Below, in pieces: positions 23,376 through 34,200 of a stretch of DNA of 64,000 nucleotides. A model generated the notes under the pieces. That model worked only from the letters and a program-made list of their open reading frames with translations, did not search any database and was not told the origin of the DNA. The translations under genes and the position numbers were made by a program. The first letter of the stretch is position 1, and each line of letters begins with the position of its first letter. This DNA comes from Aphrocallistes beatrix. Its lineage: Eukaryota > Porifera > Hexactinellida > Sceptrulophora > Aphrocallistidae. The stretch is taken from assembly GCA_963281255.1 (NCBI GenBank), contig OY725492.1:992001-1056000 (forward strand), given 5' to 3'.

Positions 23376-23451
23376 TAATATACTTGCAAAGAACAATGAA
23401 TAGTCAGTTGAATAACTTAAGGCCAGTGGTAGCTGACGCTAATTTTTTTTA

Positions 23452-23908
23452 TCTATAACGAATTGATTGAAGAAACTGCCAGGCGCAGAAAGCTGATTTT
23501 TAGCATGTGGGAGTATTTTAGCTATGGCTCCAGTAAGTGCTGAGCTCAGAGCAAAATGTCGACTCATCATGGAATTATGACGTCATTGTCACATTTTTAA
23601 AAGTTAAGCAATACAGTTACTCGAGGATAACTCAGCCATTATAGGAGATAGAAGTCTGAAATTTTAAGCGAATCTGTATACTAATATACATCACTTTGTT
23701 ATGACGTCATTATTACTCATCAAAATTATACAAATTGATAAAATGTGATTTTTCAAGTAATATCGATTATAACAGTAGGACAGACATATTTAGTGATGTT
23801 ATCTCCCTTACTATAATAAACCAATGTGACCCTAGGCGACCGAAGGGAGCCTCCGGCGGGCACAAAGTGTCCGCCAGTCGCGCAGCGCAAGCAAGCGAAG
23901 CGCGGTTG
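23452..23908 (+). mobile_element. Helitron-like H1 copy
   Basis: Runs from AACGAATTGATTGAAGAAAC to the GC-rich end GAAGCGCGGTTG|T. Includes the hairpin region (about 23858-23875) and GACCCTAGGCGACCGAAGG. The 5' TC end is lost. Confidence 0.6.
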
Positions 23909-24893
23909 TTTTAAATAAATACGAAAATCGCCAAATTTAATGTTAATTACTTCTTGTTACCAATGTGTACGTTGATGACTATTTTCATAATAGATTAGGA
24001 TATTCTTATAGTGGCGTATCCAGTATTATGCAATGGGGGCCAATGAATCATGAATTGTTTGTAATACAGTCCTAAGGTCTGTTATATCCAGTGGCATACC
24101 CAAAACTAAGACTAAACAATAGTGCGCCGATAATGGTTATTGAATGTGACAGTCGTTATATACAAGCATACTTTTATACCATTAATATTTAGTTATACAA
24201 ACCACCTTAACTAGTATACATACCTGGTTTATTCCAATGACTTACTTGAGAGTTTATTATATACACACGTACTTATGTTTAGTTCCTTCAACACCTCCAA
24301 TCAACATCATGGTATCCTCTTCAAGCAGCACTGCGATACAGGCAACATGGAATGCTCCTGATTTGATAAATCAAAATGGAGTTTTAACAAGCTACCAAGT
24401 TAAATATTATGGATCGGTGTTGGATACAGCTGAAAGAACTTCGGATATAAATATTAACACATTATCTAAAACTCTCACTGGACTTCTACCATATGTTTAT
24501 TACTGTGTGATGATTCGGGTTGCAAACGGAGCAGGATTCAGTCAATTTAGTTCTGCAAATTGTGCACGCACTCACGAAGCAAGTAAGATCTATGCATAAT
24601 CTTATATATTATGAAATATATCAGGAGTTTAAAATGTAATGACTTTGCATTTTTCATAAAGATGCAGCTGTATATAGGGATTTTCCATCCATCTCCCATT
24701 GATATACAATAGCATAAACGGATATTTCGCCGGATGCTTCGTAGCTGATATCTTTTCAAATGAAATTATTGACTACAAACTGTTTAGAAACCTGATTGAT
24801 TGGGAGAGTGAAAGTGAGCATTTTGGAGAGTAATATTTATAAGAGCAATATGTGAGATAAAATGAACATTAGAAAATCTAAATCTAAGCATGG
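23909..24893 (+). repeat. Segmental duplicate (partner 43946-44933)
   Basis: About 985 bp containing one FN3 exon and both flanking intron pieces. It is nearly colinear with 43946-44933, for example TATACATACCTGGTTTATTC upstream and AAGAGCAATATGTGAGATAA downstream. The left limit is exactly the end of the H1 copy. Confidence 0.85.
24283..24582 (+). CDS. FN3 exon 1
   Basis: Acceptor TTTAG before 24283, donor GTAAG at 24583, 300 bp, entering and leaving in phase 1. Encodes one fibronectin type III domain: PSTPPINIMVSSSS, IQATWNAP (core Trp), LTSYQVKYYG (core Tyr), TLTGLLPYVYYCVMIRVANG and GFSQFSS. FN3 domains are extracellular adhesion or receptor modules. It is 13.9 kb from the next FN3 exon, and may belong to the same gene or be an orphan duplicate. 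No stop codon in frame. Confidence 0.82.
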
Positions 24894-25515
24894 CCTACTT
24901 AACTCAGGCCTCACAGTAGAATGTGAAATTTCGACCAGGGATGCGATCGAAGCCGAACAATGAAATACCAACTTTTCAATATTTCGTGGTAATTTTAGTA
25001 AATAATGATTTGAGTGATAGCCTTGAGCGTTCACATTTGATCTAACCCTCATTGATTTCTATTTTAAATGTCTCCATCATACTATACTATATTGAGTATT
25101 GAAGTGATATCATATCATATATTTCATTTAAATAATTGAAATAAACAAGACAACACTATTACAATCACAATTAATAATGTATTAAAACAGTTTTACAATA
25201 CATAAACTTTCTTTCGATCATTTTAGCGCTGTTGTTGTCTCTCATTAACAAATTGAGGGTTGAGTTACTGGCATGTGAGAAAGGTTGGCCGCGCTTACAG
25301 CTGAAGTAAATAAAGAAAAATAAAGTTAAACACATACTATATTAAAATATAAGGATATTAAGAATTAATTTTTTTCAATTTACGTTTTTCAATTCCTCTA
25401 CATACTACCATGGAATTATAATTTTATTACTTTATTAGCTATCATACAATTTCCTGAAACAAATAACAACCTACGTAGAATCGAAAAATGAGGAATATTG
25501 CAGGAGCGACATGTA
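24894..25515. other. Intronic sequence, nothing recognised
   Basis: AT-rich, no supportable ORF, repeat boundary or RNA gene seen after the duplicated block ends. Confidence 0.4.
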
Positions 25516-26409
25516 CAGGGTGGCTTATAAGTTCTGTCCCAAGCTTCATTAGGTATAAAATTTCTTATACTCAAACAATCTCAATTATTATGGTCTTTAG
25601 AGGTTGTAATTCGAATATTCTCAATGATTTTAAAAGATTTTTCGAGTCTAAGACCTGGAACTGTGTTTTGTATGGTGAGTTTTGTGGAGAAAATATGTGT
25701 CCTGACTCGCAACGAAAATTGAGAATCAGGGCCACTGCTTCTGTTAAAAATATCTCTATAATCGATGTTCCATGACGATTTAGCACCAGATACCTTTCAT
25801 TGACTATGGAAATGTTTCACGAATCCATTGAATTCATTATCAGAAACGAGATAAGATTATTATTTCACGAGATCAAATTAGGTACATTTTGCAAAATCAC
25901 CCAATATGGCACTTTTTTTCACATCACCAAAAAATCTGATCCAAATGGTTCTCAATATATCCTGATCTAAACATCCTATATTTCTACAAATTTAGAGTGT
26001 TCGAGGAAAATGTGAGAGCTAATTTGTCCTAGAATTTGAAGACTCTAGAAAGATAATTTGAAAAGCAGTGATCCCTGATTCTCGAATTTCTCTGCGAGTC
26101 AGGACACATTTTTTCTCCACAAAACTCACCATACAAGATACAGTTCCAGGTTTTAGACTCGAAAAATCTTTCAAAATCATTGAGAATATTCGAATTACAA
26201 TCTCTAAAGACCATAATAACTAAGATTGTTTGAGTATAAGAAATTTAATACTTAACCCGAGCACGTCCAGGAATGTTGAATTGAAAGTGAAAGTTAATTG
26301 AAAGTGAACTGAAAATGAAAGTGAAAGCTGGGTCATTTCTATTTATACCTTTGACCCCAAGTAATCCTCGGGTTAATGAAACTTGGGACAGAACTTATAA
26401 GCCACCTTG
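25516..26409. mobile_element. Large inverted-repeat Tc/mariner-like MITE
   Basis: 894 bp, termini CAGGGTGGCTTATAAGTTCT and inverse, flanked by TA. Arms of more than 200 bp mirror each other; their mirrored open frames (25571 plus, 26029 minus, both MVFR[GD]CNSNILNDF) are palindrome artefacts. A fragment with GGTATAAATAG-type sequence is inserted near 26272-26376. Confidence 0.8.
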
Positions 26410-26540
26410 TATTTCCTCAGACATCTACCACTTGAGTTTAAAGCAAGCTCGACTAGAATTTTGCTCGCTGGCCCTTCATGGTAACAGACGAACAATGCAG
26501 GACCATTTTTTCTGAAGGCTAGAGACCATTATAGCAATTA

Positions 26541-26637
26541 CAGTTTTCGTAGGATTATCTTGTCATATATTGGATCCTATAATTTTGCTTCCCTTATATG
26601 ATATATCGGGTTTTACGTGAATTTCATCTATTTGAGG
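26541..26637 (-). pseudogene. P transposase fragment
   Basis: The minus strand reads QIDEIHVKPDISYKGSKIIG, matching QMDEIHVKSTFTYKGGKIIG of the P transposase at 18871-21721. Only about 32 codons remain, with stops after. Confidence 0.7.
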
Positions 26638-26710
26638 ATGGCATGCTTTTGTTCATTCGAAAAAGAACACGTTGCTTGCCTCAGGAATGGAAAGAATATG
26701 TCACGAGCGT

Positions 26711-26889
26711 TAGAGGACGACAGTAGTTTTACTTATTAGTCAACCATTGTGAACTTATTTCGCTAGCACACTTCATCATAGTCAAGCCAGATTACTAGTA
26801 CGTATATAGTGTTGTGTCAACTTTATTTGTATTTCGTATTTCATTATAGACTTGCTTACAATATATTCATTGTCATTAAGTTCGTAACA
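26711..26889 (+). repeat. 5' LTR
   Basis: About 178 bp, matches 31934-32098 apart from small indels (ACGTAT, TATTTCG) and scattered substitutions, so the copy is not recent. Confidence 0.8.
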
Positions 26890-26939
26890 TTAAATACAAT
26901 AAACTATTAAACCAATTACTATCCTCTCAATATTAAGGA

Positions 26940-28045
26940 ATGGCTGGGCCACTATCGATCCCCCTCCTCCATGAAGGAGACCGCATAGGAGACTGGAGAC
27001 ACCTTTTCAGAGCAGCGGTAACTAACTTACTCGCGGAGGAAAACGGACAAACTAGGGCAATCCAACTTCTTCCAGCATACATTAACCGGAGACCCGCAGA
27101 AAAGGAATTAATTAAAGATCTAGGGAGCTCATCCAAGCCGCAAAGCGTGAGCTCATTGAACACGGGCACGCACTTAACAAAGGTAATCGAGACTTCGAAG
27201 CGATTGCAAATGTCGCTGTGATCTCAAAATCTGAAATCCCGGCGAGCCTTATAGGAACCGATGAAGCTGACGACGAAGAGACGCTAGCACGAAATATGCG
27301 CAACACGATCTCTTACTCTCGAGGTTTTAGGAGAATTCAAAGTAAAGCAACTACGAAACGTCGCGAGGGTTGCTACATTTGCGGAGGCAATCACCTCTGG
27401 AAATATTGTCCTCTAAAGAGATGCCCGGCATGCGGCTAGAAAGGGCATAAACTACAAGACTGCAATTCTGGCAAGCCCGGTGGTGGTGGTGGACGTAGGG
27501 TTTTCAGTGCAGAAATCGAACATAACTTACCTGAGCTGTCAGTTATCGTGCCAGTAAAGATTAACGGAAATCCGATCACAGCGATATTAGATTCAGGAGC
27601 ATGACCATCTGTTTTAGACTGCGAAACTTTGAGAGATTTGGGGCTTACTGAACATCTGCTGGAAAATCAAGGTAGGATATATGGTTTATCTCAATCACCG
27701 ATTGCCTTAATCGGGAGTGCCGAGTTAACCGTGGATCTTGGCGACGACCAGATTGTTCTACAAAGATTTCAGATAACTAGCACCGGCACCACGCGCATTT
27801 TGGGCAGGGATCTATTGAGAAAATTCGGGCCTACAGAGTTCGATTGGGAAACACGACGAGTAAGGCAACGGAACGTGTGGAAAGAATCTGGAGCCACCAT
27901 CAAAGGAGGAGAACCGTTGTCCCGTGCGGAAGTAGCTCTCATAGAGGAGGATTCCTCAGACATTTCCAGCAGCCCACCTAACATCTACCCCTCCTTGTCC
28001 CCGACTCATAGAGAGAGACTTGCTCGATTATTAAACGGAGTGTAA
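26940..28045 (+). pseudogene. gypsy gag-protease (stops and frameshift)
   Basis: Starts MAGPLSIPLLHEGDRIGDW at 26940. After a shift near 27215 the frame continues with two zinc knuckles, CYICGGNHLWKYC and CPACG*KGHKLQDC (TAG inside the second). A retropepsin active site follows, ILDSGA, itself followed by a TGA (27603). Then ITAILDSG-type sequence leads to GTTRILGRDLLRKFG, ending at 28045. Gag coats RNA and protease processes the polyprotein; here two stops and one shift kill it. Confidence 0.85.
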
Positions 28046-28059
28046 ATCCCTGAGAGTCG

Positions 28060-29858
28060 CACCAGCTGTGGAGCGAGAGAATTTTTTTGGAGATCCTGTC
28101 CTCATATGCAATACATGATCCTATTATTCTTGCTACAAGGACCTAAGAACGCTCAATATGTTCACGACATTCAAGATACCATTCTCGCCCTGCTTGCCAA
28201 GTCTGTTCGTGATGATATTCTACTATAGTTAAAGAACGCTAAATTTTTTTCTTCAATGTGTAATGAATGTAAGGATTGCGGAAAGGATGAACAAATATCG
28301 GTCTCTCTGCGATATACTGACGAAGGACTTTTGCATGAAGATTTCTACAATTTCGTTCGTGCAGAAGGTCTAGACGCAGAATCGGTAAAAAAAACAAATT
28401 AAAGGCGATACTGAATAGTTTGGAAGTAGACAGCAAGTCTCATTTAGTTGCACAGTGTTACGACGGGGCGGCTGTGATGAGCGGGAGAAAGAGGGACTTC
28501 AGGCCCTCATGCGTGCAGAAGTGTGCCCCAAGGCGATATATGTACACTGTTACGCTCATAGACTCAACCTAGTAGTTATTAGCAGTGTATTCTCAATTCC
28601 CAAAGCTGGTGCCTTTTTCGATAAGTTGGCTGCGTTGCATAAGTTTTTCTCAGCGACGGTACCGCATGATCGATTTGTTCAAACACAACATCAACTCAGG
28701 GAAAATGTAAAAGAAGCTGATGCTCTGCGTATGAAAGAGTTGAAATCCTTGTCAAAAACGCGCTGGTATTCCCAAGCAGAGGTCTGTGACGCAGTTATTG
28801 CAACTTTAAGTAGCATTATTGATTGTGCTGGATTTTTTGCTGAAGACAACAACCACGACAGAAGAGCAGCTGCAGTAGTCATTTTGGGATTCATCGACAC
28901 GAATTTTATTGTAAACCTGGACCTATTCCAAGATATACTCCGTAAGTCTAGTATGACCGCGAACTACCTCCAAAGCAAGGAAATGGACACGGCCAAAGCT
29001 GTGGAACTCATTGCAGCTCTGAAGGCCAATTTGTGAGAGAAGACTTGTTCGAAGAAGTATGGATTCGTGTTGTGCAAGTAATTACAAAACACGACATTGC
29101 ACCACCAATTGAGCGCCGCCGTAGAAGATGCAGGGAAGATTCAAATCAGCGTATATGGACTAAAGACGATTAAAAGGTCAAGCTTTTTGACACAGTGATT
29201 GGGGAGTTTGTGAAAGAGCTGGATCTTCGTTTTGATGACGAAGTTTCATGCATCCTCAAAGCCATGTCACCCATGAATCCGTTGTCAAAGTTTTTCAAAA
29301 CTTTGAAATAATGATGCCTTTCGTAGAGCACTACGAAATTCGTAAGGATTTGTTAAGAAGCGAACTTGAGGTCTTAAAAGAGCAATACAACAATAGCAAA
29401 CAAGAATGTAAGTCTATTCTCGATATTTTACAATTTGTGTACCCTCATCGTGTTTGTTATTCCCAGTTGTACACAACTTTCCTTATTGCTGTCGTAATAC
29501 CTGTAACGACAGCGGAAAACGAAGGATCATTTTCTTGTATGAAACGTGTCAAGACATATTCACGCAGTGTCGGCGATGACAGGCTGGGAGACCTTGGAAC
29601 TTTATCAATAAACAGAGAAAGGTCGTCCCGAATCAACATGGAGGACATCGTGGATGACTTCGCAAAACTAGGAAATCGTAGAATCGCACTTATATAAGTA
29701 CGTATTTATAATTTCATACAAATATAAATAAATCAATTGTTGCTACAAATGTCTTTAATGATTAGTTCTCATTGGCGGGTAATCTGTACCCAAAAAATGT
29801 TGGTGCCCCACTGGAAACGATTTGTGCCCCCCAGTGGCGGCGTCCTGGCGCCGCCTCT
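28060..29858 (+). mobile_element. hAT transposon (ZMYM6-like) inside gypsy
   Basis: The right boundary is a hAT-like terminus CAGTGGCGG...GCGCCGCCTCTG at about 29830-29858, immediately followed by gypsy RT-thumb sequence. The left boundary is unclear, and the N-terminal part of the transposase is missing. Confidence 0.6.
28130..29697 (+). pseudogene. hAT transposase, TTF/ZMYM6-like
   Basis: Degraded N-terminal part (CKDCGKDEQISVSLRYTDEG, about 28262-28340). Then 28455-29036 with AIYVHCYAHRLNLVV, KFFSATVPHDRF, SKTRWYSQAEVC, and 29248-29697 with PVTTAENEGSFSCMKRVKTY and LGTLSINRERS, the hAT C-terminal dimerisation signature. Frames are joined only through shifts and stops. Related to the transposase at 47180-49420. 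Confidence 0.85.
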
Positions 29859-31733
29859 GGTCTCCGCACAGGGGCATCGCCCAGTCCCTTCCACCATCGC
29901 GAGGATTTCAGAGGCTCGGCAACCTAAAGGTCGGAAGGAGCTACAACGTTTTTTAGGCATCGTGAATTATTACCGAAGTTACATATCCCAGATGGCCAGG
30001 ATAGCCGAACCACTATACAAATTGACCAGCAAGGATTCAGAGTGGAAATGGGACGATGAATCTCAGGAAGCATTCCAAGAGTTAAAGCGTTTTCTGGCTG
30101 ATTTCCCGATTACTTTGGCCTTTCCCAACTGGGACAGTGATTTTTACCTTCAGACGGACGCCTCTTCAGTAGCTGTGGGTGCCGTACTACTACAAAAGGA
30201 TGAGGAATCAAAGTTGAGGCCAATAGCATTTTTCTCATCAGGGTTGACAGAGAGCCAGAAGAGATATTGTGCTGGTGAATTAGAGTGCTGGGCGTTAATT
30301 GCAGCGAGTCGAAAATTCAGAAAGTATCTCCAGGCCGCAAGCAAAATATATTTTATCTCCGACCACAACCCTCTGTGTTGGCTTCGGAAGCAGAGAGACC
30401 CTCGCCATAAATTTGCCCAGTGGATCCAGGAACTGGAATCCTTTAACTATGAGGTGCGATATATTCGGGGCGAATCTAATGATGTAGCAGATTACCTCTC
30501 GCGCCTGAAAGTCAGACGTAGATCCGGACATAAACGATGAAGTAGAATACTTCGAGAGGCATATTTTCTCGGTTTCCGATGGAGATCTCTTACAGAGGAT
30601 ACACGAGAGTCAAAACTCTGACATTGTGCTAACATACGCCTCGAGAAACGAGGTCCTTACAATAATTCATAACGCTGCTCACCCTGGTGTAGCCAAGACT
30701 CTCGAACTAGTTTAGCAACATTTTTATTGGAAAGGGATGTGCAACAACATAGAGGAATATTGTAGAGAATGTCTAGTTTGCCACCGCAACAAACGGAAGT
30801 GTACACCTAAGGAGGAGCTAGTACCTATTGAAGAACCTTGCGAACCGAACCACATGTTTGCTTTTGACATAGCTACTACGCCCCGGTCTAGCTCGATACA
30901 TAGACATTTCATGATAATCACTGATTTATTCTCTAAATTTATCGAGCTGGTACCATTGAGAGACCAAATAGCGAGTAGTATTTGTCAGGGTCTCTTAGAT
31001 GGATGGATCTTCAAGCATGGGCCCCACGCATCATGCTAAGCGACCAAGGACCCAATGTTGATGGTTCCGAGGTCAGGAGATTGTTAAACGATTTTGGCCC
31101 TATCATCCCGAAGGTGACGGACAGGCGGAGAGGGGAGTGCAGACAGTCAAGCAAGTAATGAGATGCATGTTGGAGGATCGGAACTTGGAAAAGGATACAT
31201 GGCCGTCTATCCTCCTGGAAACCTCATACGAGATCAACTCGATGCCGAATGCGAGCATCGGATACTCACCTTCCAGGATTATGTACGGTGTAGAACCGCG
31301 TCAGTTGGCCACGTCGAAACTGCGTCTCCGAAATAAACTAACACACGCCTCCATCGATGACTGGTGTGAAGAAAGTGGAAAATTGCGAGGAGATACCCTT
31401 CGGGAAACGAATGAAAACTTGAAGGACGCTAGGGGGAAAATGAAGAAGTTTTACGACAGAGGGAAATCTATTTCCGATGTAGAAACAGGCGACCATGTGT
31501 GGTTGAGGAATCAACCAAGGTTGAGTGGTCTCGATCCGTGCTACATGGGTCCTTACCAGGTGACTGGGCATAAAGGAGTAGACATTGAGCTACAAGTCGA
31601 AGGCGGACGTAAGTTAATACACCTCAATCGATGCAAAACCTTCAAACCCTCTGATCGATGTAGAATTAACAACGAATTCAGCCCGGACGGAAATCATAGC
31701 CCTAAAGGGAAGGCACACGACCACACTACCTAA
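29859..31733 (+). pseudogene. gypsy RNase H and integrase
   Basis: 29859-30540: RT thumb LQRFLGIVNYYRSYISQ and RNase H (LQTDASSVAVGAVLLQ, GELECWALI, SDHNPLCWLRK). 30650-31039: integrase zinc region (CLVCHRNKRKC) and catalytic FAFDIATTP. A shift near 31035 leads to LSDQGPNVDG and YHPEGDGQAERGVQ, then LETSYEINSMPNASIGYSP and a C-terminal KLIHLNRCKTF, ending at 31733. The RT palm and catalytic YxDD are not present anywhere in the element. Confidence 0.88.
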
Positions 31734-31933
31734 ATGCACCAAGAGAAACTGAGAAACCGACGAACTCAACTCGTCATATCGATTACAGCGAAGATAGTTC
31801 GGAAGAACAGATACTACCAGTACCTAGATTGACTGTAAGACGTACCCAAAGGATCAGACGGAAGCCTTGGAGGTATAGGGACGATGAACAAACTGATTCC
31901 AACGGGGAAGTGATAAGTATCACGAGTGCTAAT

Positions 31934-32098
31934 TAGAGGACGACAGTAGTTTTACTTATTAGTCAACCATTGCGAACTTATTTCGCTAGCACACTTCATC
32001 ATAGTCAAAGCCAAATTACTAGTATAGTGTTGTCAACTTTATTTGTATTTCATTATAGACTTGTTTACAATATATTCATTGTCACTAAGTTCGTGACA
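31934..32098 (+). repeat. 3' LTR
   Basis: 165 bp partner of the 26711-26889 repeat. Confidence 0.8.
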
Positions 32099-32275
32099 AA
32101 TACATGCCCAAATGAAGAGTAAAATTTTTCTAAAGTATTGAAGTTGTGAGGAAGTGATAGGCAAGGCATGTGCTGGAGATGCTTATAACAAGCTGGCGAG
32201 ATCAGATGTGTTTTAAGAGATAATATTTGTGTGAGTATGTTGTGTCTACGTCTATCTTTGGGAACAATACTGTTT

Positions 32276-33295
32276 TTTTTTGCCAGACAGGGGTGAACTC
32301 AGAATCCATGAATTTAACCCTATCTCTTTTCTTGAGGTACAGAACACAATTTTATTACCTTCTGCAGTTGCGGATTCTTTCTATGATGTATCATTTTTTC
32401 ACAATCTTTATTTAAAAATTAATTATTTAGTTCACACTTTTCAAGTAACACTATTTACCAGAAGCTAGCGTGAGATTACTAAAATTTTATTATTGAAATG
32501 TATATTTCCATTGATGCTAGTACATAGCAAATAACTAGGAGTAACTATTTAATTGGAACAAAATTATATTACTCAATGATTACTGAGAAATTAATATGAT
32601 TATTCATATCCATATAAGGATGAAACTATACATGTGTTTAAAACTTAATAACTCCACACATTAAAAAGTGATATAAGAAAACTTCTAAGACATAAATGTT
32701 CATCATATATCTTGACATATTTTGATGAATATACAGGTATCCCTCTTTTTACGCGGTAGATGCGTTCCTTTAAAAGTGCGCTATAAAACGAAATCGCGTA
32801 AAAAACGGCTATTCTCATAGTAACACATATTAAACCTATAGATGCGTTCCCAAATAATTATCGAAATCAAACATATTTTGAATTCCCAATGGATATACGT
32901 GTGAAAAAATGTTTAAATTCTAAATCTGAAATAATTATCGTATTATTCTAACTAGCAAAATCGTTACTAGGTGTTCTCATTATGTATTTATTTTAAATCA
33001 AACAATTCGAATTCATCCTCTTTTGTGTCAGAAAAGACTTAACCGAGTAGGACGTAAGTCTTTGTGCTGTGCAGAAGAATAAGTATGAATGCCCGTAAAG
33101 TTCTCGACAAAGTAATATGGGGATATATTGAGTTAAAAAATATTAAAACCCGAGGAATACTTGAGGTCAAAGGTATAAATAGAAATGACCCAGCTTTCAT
33201 TTTCATTTTCAGTTTAATTTCAATTAACTTTCACTTTCACAACATTCCTGGACCACGAAATCGTGCTATAATTTATACTCCTACCCTGTGTCATC
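32276..33295. repeat. Repeated intron block, copy 1
   Basis: Colinear with 51890-52860 and partly with 40640-41230. Includes a pogo/Tigger-like piece from 32737 (ACAGGTATCCCTCTTTTTACG). At 33150-33245 is a TATA-like segment (GGTCAAAGGTATAAATAG) also present at 26329-26376 (inverted) and 50935-51010. Confidence 0.75.
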
Positions 33296-33528
33296 CCTTC
33301 ACCCCTGGCTTCCAACGGTTGACATGGGTTTTGAGGGGTGTAGATTTCGAATATCATATTTTCGAAGATATATGGGAAATTATTTGTTAACCTTTGTTTA
33401 CAATATTTATATAAAGTAAACAAATTCCCAAAATAGGCTAGATTGAGTAACTTCAGGCGCCCGCAGGGAGACTCTGCGGACACAAAGTATCCGCAAGCCG
33501 CGCAGCGCAAGCAAGCGAAGCGCGCTTG
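33296..33528 (+). mobile_element. Helitron-like H2 remnant
   Basis: One 140-type unit (CTTCCAACGGTTGACATGGG), then the hairpin CTGCGGACACAAAGTATCCGC and terminus GAAGCGCGCTTG|T. The 5' end is lost. The equivalent copy at 53685-54259 lies in the partner duplicated block. Confidence 0.6.
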
Positions 33529-33863
33529 TGGTTAATATATTTGTTGAACCTTTTTATTGATATGTTTTTAATGTAAGGTAAAGATGACCCTGAATTTTGG
33601 GAATTATGCTGAAGTATGTTGCCCAAATACATTACCTCAAAAATTTCTGAATTTTTCACACCTAGAGTATGTGTTATAAAAATGACATATCTTAAATTGA
33701 CTAAAGAAAAGCTTTGGTTACTTGGGACAAAATGTTTATTAAGTATTACAAATATTTCGGTTTATATATATTTCTGATCAAGTGATGATGAATTATCGAA
33801 AGAAATTGTCTTAAAGAAGTTTGCCAAAATAACTATTTTAGATTCTTTGTTAAGGTGAGGTTG

Positions 33864-33864
<1 letters not shown>
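33529..33864. repeat. Repeated intron block, distal part
   Basis: Matches 54260-54605 and, more weakly, 45900-46200 and 5935-6050 (GTTGAACCTTTTTATTGATA; CACACCTAGAGTATGTGTTA). Confidence 0.75.
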
Positions 33865-33913
<49 letters not shown>

Positions 33914-33949
33914 TAATAATAATAATAATAATAATAATATACATTTATA
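33865..33949. repeat. (ATA)n microsatellite
   Basis: About 28 near-perfect ATA units with one TGA interruption. Confidence 0.98.
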
Positions 33950-33996
33950 TAGCGCAGATTCCATATTAATATGTTCAAGTGCGTGTAGGGTTTCAG

Positions 33997-34200
33997 TTGG
34001 GGGGGCTCCCCCATATTTGGGGGGGACCCCCCCATTTCTATCAAATTTTGGATCCCATTTTGGGGGGCCCCTTCAAATTGGGGGGGGACCCCCCCAATTT
34101 TTATTATTATTATCCTCGATTTGGGGGGTACCCCCCAATTGTTTCTATTTTAGCAGTCTATATGGGGGGTCCCCTCCAGAATTGGGGGGGACCCCCCCAT
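33997..34200. repeat. G/C-palindrome array, left arm
   Basis: Blocks of the form TTGGGGGGGACCCCCCCAA alternate with AT-rich spacers (seven or more blocks). Inverted partner of 36120-36324. Each block can form its own hairpin, and the G runs could form quadruplexes. Confidence 0.9.

Larger units (their letters stand above)
11131..23390 (-). mobile_element. Ty3/gypsy retrotransposon relic, split by nested DNA elements
   Basis: Reading minus: gag start near 23365 (ATGGCAACACCATATGG, MATPYG...), gag fragment to 22864, then the insertion 13962-22755, then protease, RT, RNase H and integrase to 11131. Just upstream of gag, CACTGGCGACAAAGTTGGGG (about 23358-23377) resembles a primer-binding site of the TGGCGAC type. 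No paired LTRs could be delimited, so both ends look truncated. Confidence 0.75.
26711..32098 (+). mobile_element. LTR retrotransposon (Ty3/gypsy) with hAT insertion
   Basis: LTR-like repeats at 26711-26889 and 31934-32098 (both begin TAGAGGACGACAGTAG and end in TTCGT[AG]ACA) bracket gag, protease, RNase H and integrase on the plus strand. The RT core is absent: a truncated hAT occupies 28060-29858. No matching 5-bp target duplication was found. Confidence 0.85.

Noticed and set aside
25571-26214. Two mirrored frames with the same peptide (MVFR[GD]CNSNILNDF)
   Set aside because: They are the two arms of one inverted-repeat MITE; the shared peptide is a palindrome artefact.
29769-29960. Minus-strand frames opposite the gypsy and hAT coding regions
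   Set aside because: Antisense shadows of RNase H and the hAT terminus.
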